In this document: one piece after another, positions 60,005 to 64,000 of the stretch | How the letters are laid out: each line of letters starts with the position of its first letter | How positions within the stretch are numbered: position 1 is the first letter of the stretch | Assembly (NCBI GenBank): GCA_037127255.1 | Contig: JBANSL010000013.1 | Location: 54,709,688 to 54,773,687, forward strand | Origin: Persicaria tinctoria | Lineage: Eukaryota > Streptophyta > Magnoliopsida > Caryophyllales > Polygonaceae | Length of the DNA stretch: 64,000 bases | Direction: 5' to 3' | Position numbers and translations under genes: made by a program | The notes under the pieces: model-generated | Told to the model about the DNA's origin: nothing | The model's database searches: none | What the model saw: the letters and a program-made list of their open reading frames with translations, nothing else

Positions 60005-60099
60005 CTTACATCACCAAATAATGAAACATAAGAAATATTTGCAGTCAGATTTCAGAAGTTCAAGACAAAAAAGTTCTTAGAATGAAAAATAATTCAGAG

Positions 60100-60900
60100 C
60101 TGGTGAAACTGGAAGGTTTCCCCAAATCAAATCGCCAATTCAGTAGTTCTTCAGAGGCGAGAGAACTTAAGTTCGACTCATCTAATTCAGAGATTGTATA
60201 GGGAAAAAATGTCAAACATCAAAGCTTCAGTACTGATATAAACACATAACGAAATCCATGAAATTTGGGCAAAATAAACAAAGAATAAATTGCACTGCTC
60301 GATACGACAAAAACAACCACCGGACCTGGCTAGGGTTTCGACTGGGGGCGAGATTTCAGATCTTGAGGGAGGGAGACACCAGCGAGAAGGAGGTGAAGAG
60401 ATGATGTCAGTGCTCGACAAGGAGGAGGAGATCTCGGATCTGGAGGGAGGGAGGGAGACGGCGGCGAGGAGGAGGTGAGGAGATTGTGCGGGTGGCCGGC
60501 GAGCAGAAGGAGATCTCAGATCTGGAGGAAGGAAGACGGCAGCGAAGAGGAGCACTGAACTCAGGAGGACAGTCGCCGGAGAGAAAGCTCGGATCTGGAG
60601 AGAGAGGATCGAACATGGAGGATTTGGAGAGAGATGATCGAAGAAGGAGTTGGGGATTTGGGGGCTCGGGTCTGGAGAGAGTAGAATGTGTTTAGAGGGA
60701 GTAAGGAGAGAGAGAAGACTCGATTTTTTTTTAAAGTGTACCTCCAAAATTGGAAGCCATGGCTATAAAAAATTTCTAAGTGTTTTAATCCCGCCTATTC
60801 CCGCTTTTTTGCCTTTTTTAGAATTAACAATTTTACATCTGTCTATAGATTTGACCATTGTGTAAACCGTTTTCAACATCACAAAAAAAATTATTCATGT
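60100..60900. other. GC-rich, repeat-bearing right flank of CACTA-1 interior
   Basis: 60340-60660 is built from degenerate repeats of GATCTGGAGGGAGGGAGAC and GGCGAGGAGGAGG. The 186-codon minus frame at 60747-60187 is S/P/L-rich and follows these repeats. It resembles a leader or first exon of the captured cassette rather than a protein gene. Confidence 0.4.
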
Positions 60901-60977
60901 CATAAATTAATTTAACATCTGTTGATTTGATGACAGACTTAAATCATATGATGTCTAATTGCAGTATTCTAGTAGTG

Positions 60978-62523
60978 TTTGATGAGGAAAAAGATAAAGC
61001 TAGATGGCAAGAAGCAATGAAGGAAGAGACTAAAACTATCCAGAGGAATAACACATGGAGTTTGATTGAGCTTCCTCAAGATAAGAATGTGATAGGGCTG
61101 AAATGGGTGTTTAGAACAAAATTCAACACTGATGGGAGTGTGAAAAATAATAAGGCAAGGCTTGTGGCCAAAGGTTATGCTCAACAAGAGGGGATTGATT
61201 TCAAGAAAACCTTCTCACATGTTGTGAGGCTTGAGACAGTGAGAGTGGTCTTGGCTCTTGCTGCACAGTGGAAGTTGATAGTGTATCAACTTGATGTCAA
61301 TCAGCCTTTTTGAATGGTGAATTAGATGAGGAGGTGTATGTTAAACAACCTCAAGGTTTTGTGAAGAAAGGTGAAGAGCGCAAAGTGTATAAGCTGAGCA
61401 AGGCTCTCTATGGTTTGAAACAAGCTCCAAGAGCTTGGTATAGTAGAATAGACTCTTTTTTCCTAGGGAAAGGCTTTGCCAGGAGTGAGAATGAGCCTAC
61501 ATTGTATGTCAAAAGAAGAGGAAAGAAGGAGTTTATTGTTGTGGGTTTGTATGTAGATGACATCATCTACTTTAGCTCATCACAGAAGATGCTAGATGAG
61601 TTCAAGAGATCAATGATGGAGGAGTTTGAGATGATAGATCTTCATCAGCTGAGATATTTTCTTGGTTTGGAAGTGGATCAAAGTGAAGATGATGTGTTTA
61701 TGTGTCAAGAAAAGTATGCCAATGACCTCTTTAAGAAATTTAACATGAAGGGTTGTGATATTGCTTACACTCCTATGAATGCAAATGAAAAACTGCATAG
61801 AGAGGATGGCACAGGTTTGGCAGATGAGAAGCTTTATAGAAGATTAGTTGGTGGGTTTAATTACTTGGCTCACACCAGACCTGATATTGCATATAGTGTG
61901 AGTATGGTTTCAATTTTTATGCATAGCCCGACTAAGCAACAACTTGGAGCAGCCAAGGGGATACTCAAGTATGTGGCAAGGACATTAGGTCATGGGATTT
62001 GGTATGATAGAGTTGAGAATTTCAATTTGCAGGGGCATACAGATAGTGATTGATTCGGTTGTTGGGTGATAGGAGAAGCACATCAGGCTTAGTGTTCAGC
62101 CTTGGCTTAGGGGCAATCACCTGGAGCTTTAAGACGCAAGAGACAATGGCTCTATCATCATCAGAAGCAAAATATGTGATTGCTAGAGCTGCTACAAGGC
62201 AAGCTCTTTGGTTGAAGAAGTTGATGAGAGATCTTGGCTGCACTCAAAAGATGGCAACAGAAGTGTGGTGTGACAACAAATCTGCAATTTCCATGAGAAA
62301 GAATCCTGCATTTCATGCTCGGACAAAACATATTGATGTTCAACATCATTTTATCCGAGAGCTTATGGCAAGAGAAGAGGTTGTAGTGAAATTTTGTGGC
62401 ACAAATGAGCAGGATGCAGATTTGTTTACCAAGGCCTTGAGTGCAGCAAAGCATCACTTCTTTATGGAAAAGATTAGGATGAGAAAGCTTGTATCAAGGG
62501 GAGGTTTTAAATGTGCAATGTGA
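60978..62523 (+). pseudogene. Copia-1 retrotransposon, reverse transcriptase and RNase H part (right of CACTA-1)
   Basis: Resumes with DEEKDKARWQEAMKEE, then TWSLIELPQDKNVIGLKWVF, KARLVAKGYAQQEGIDF and LIVYQLDVN. A one-base loss at ~61308 shifts the frame; the next frame has LYGLKQAPRAWYSRI, GLYVDDIIYFSSS (catalytic YVDD), LRYFLGLEV and TRPDIAYSV. A stop and frame change at ~62051 precede the RNase H segment: DRRSTSGLVFSLG, ALSSSEAKYVI, WCDNKSAISM, TKHIDVQHHFIRE and DLFTKAL. Together with 40708-41540 it forms one 5'-truncated, decayed Copia pol. Confidence 0.9.
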
Positions 62524-62900
62524 TTCAAGCCTTCGTCGATTTACTTGTTCAAGCTCAAGTTAGTTAAGTTAGGTGTTTGCATTGTTCATGTTAGCAGTTT
62601 TTATGACAGCAATTTGAGTTGGTTTTATTTTGAATCAATCCACCACTTAGGAGATGTGTTAGTGGGTGAGTGGATGTCAGTTGAGTCGAGCAGTTGCTCA
62701 TTTATTTGAAGTATGTAAGCATCGGTCAATCAAGTAATGAAGTAAGGCAGTTAAATGAGTTTGTTGTGTTGTGTGCTTGTCTCTGTTCTGTTTTGACAGA
62801 AGAGCAAGTTCTCCCTCTTAAGTTGTTGTTGATCTTTGTTATTGTGAAGGTATTAATCCACCATTGTTTAGTTAACATATCATGGAAGAAGGAAAAAGGA
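62495..62900 (+). other. Probable Copia-1 polypurine tract and 3' LTR region
   Basis: CAAGGGGAGG near the end of the pol frame is a good polypurine tract; an LTR would start shortly after. Without the 5' LTR its borders cannot be fixed. No gene is seen to 62940. Confidence 0.45.
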
Positions 62901-63042
62901 TGAATGGATGATAGAGATACTTCCTCAATCAATGATGAGACGAAAAAATAAAAATTAAGATGAATCATTGAGTCATATTGCATAACATAATTTTTCATAT
63001 AACAATATTACCAAAGAAAGTAGATAACTAAAAAAAATTGTT

Positions 63043-64000
63043 TCACATGATAGAGCAAGATTGGGTGCATTCATCACTAAGCAATTCAGAAGCATGAAAG
63101 AGATTGTGAGATTCAGGAGGAGGAGGAGGAGGAAACATTTCCCAATAACGACAATCACATTTTATCATTTTAGGGGCATCATCTTCTTCATCAACAAGTA
63201 CAATAGTCTTTGCATCGCCACTAGATATACTATTCTTGATTTCTTCAACCGGAAAAGTGATGATAATGATGGTAGCTTGCTTCCCCATTCTCAGATTAAC
63301 ATATGCCACTAGGTTTTGTGCCTCGAATCTTCCTTCCACTTTAACTTGTGATTTCTCAAAATCTACTTCTACCTTTCTCACACCTTGCATGCCAATTAAT
63401 TTTATATTATAACAAACTTTTTATGTTTTACATACCCATATATAATTATTAATAGTACTTTTAGAGAATTTGTACCTTTCATCTTTAGCAGTTGCGCCTT
63501 GAAATTGTTCCCACAGTTTTGACAGTGTATGTACACATTGAGCACCACTTGTATCACCTTAACCTGTATATATTAACAACAATTAGTTTAAACTTGAAAT
63601 TTCTCGGAAATAATTACTCTTTTCAAGAAGTGAACTGATATCATCAATATATATATCCATTTCTTCTTTATTGATGGAGAATTATATATATAAATACACC
63701 ATAGTATATATGCTAGCATTTATTTAAAGAAAAAATAATCCAATTTAGCGAACAATCGAACTACAAAGTACATCATACATGCTTTTCTAGTGGTAACAGT
63801 GTTCAACAACAATTTGTTTAGGAAAGATTAGACATCATTTTTAACTTTATATTCATGTCAGGGCTATATATATAACACACCAAAATCAAGCAAAAAAAAG
63901 AAAGAAAAAAAATTGAGAAAGTATAAAGAACCTCCTCTTTAATCGTGGGTGCTTCATCAATCTTAATAACATTGCAGACATGTTCGAGTACAGGATAGAT
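63043..64000 (-). CDS. Heavy-metal-associated isoprenylated plant protein (HIPP), 5' part off window
   Basis: Three exons join in phase: 64000-63932 (partial), 63563-63476 and 63383-63043, with acceptors TATACAG and GCAAG and donors GAG/GTTCTT and AAAG/GTACAA. The middle exon gives VKVIQVVLNVYIHCQNCG then FKAQLLKMK; the last starts GVRKVEVDFEKSQVKVEG. Together they form an HMA domain with the metal-binding C-x-x-C (CQNC). An acidic stretch (VDEEDDAP), a proline run (six P) and a terminal C-S-I-M CaaX box follow. HIPPs bind heavy metals such as Cu, Zn or Cd and are farnesylated at the CaaX cysteine for membrane attachment. The upstream exon may belong to an earlier HMA domain. All motifs are intact. 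Confidence 0.85.

Noticed and set aside
60187..60747. 186-codon minus frame, S/P/L-rich
   Set aside because: Driven by degenerate GGAGG/GATCTGGAGG repeats; no domain, and the frame overlaps leader-like DNA of the CACTA-1 interior.

Overview
This window is nuclear DNA of a flowering plant. It is AT-rich and intron-bearing, with few genes and many nested transposons. The plant-specific signs are Copia and CACTA elements, an F-box/F-box-associated protein, a heavy-metal-associated isoprenylated protein, and captured exons that resemble plant KRR1, bHLH, BEACH, long-chain acyl-CoA synthetase and WD40 genes. The species cannot be told from the sequence.

Layout. (1) 1-11160: a row of terminal-inverted-repeat elements sitting in (TA)n/(TATG)n microsatellites. 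The largest (3721-10828) carries captured acyl-CoA synthetase and WD40 exons plus two tRNA-like sequences in inverted orientation. (2) 11192-13982: an RNase H-like pseudogene, then AT-rich DNA. (3) 13983-23887: a large LTR element with a 3.17-kb LTR and no coding capacity (LARD type), its right LTR truncated. (4) 23888-28690: noncoding DNA, including a block dense in the word CGAATAAT. (5) 28690-33000: an RNase H-like pseudogene and the one apparently intact host gene, an F-box gene on the minus strand for which two extra upstream coding exons can be proposed. (6) 33590-40372: a LINE carrying a TRIM element, partly duplicated and caught between arms of a large inverted repeat; one arm holds a hAT MITE whose empty site is still visible in the other arm. 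(7) 40708-62900: a Copia element (Copia-1) cut in two by a 19.4-kb CACTA element (CACTA-1), which contains an 11.7-kb CACTA element (CACTA-2), which contains a Copia element lacking gag (Copia-2), a 91-bp tandem array and a LINE piece. (8) 63043-64000: the 3' part of a HIPP gene on the minus strand, running off the window.

How the parts relate. The insertions can be ordered from their junctions. CACTA-1 has a 3-bp TTT target duplication, and removing it with one TTT makes the Copia-1 reading frame continuous. CACTA-2 has a CTA duplication inside CACTA-1. Copia-2 has a GTAAT duplication inside CACTA-2, and its LTRs are nearly identical, so it is the youngest of the three. Neither CACTA element nor the LARD shows its own proteins, so all three look non-autonomous. 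CACTA-1 carries pieces of at least three host genes, all on its minus strand and with introns retained, which is transduplication of genomic DNA. Only the F-box and HIPP loci look like functional cellular genes; every other protein-coding trace is a transposon or a broken capture.
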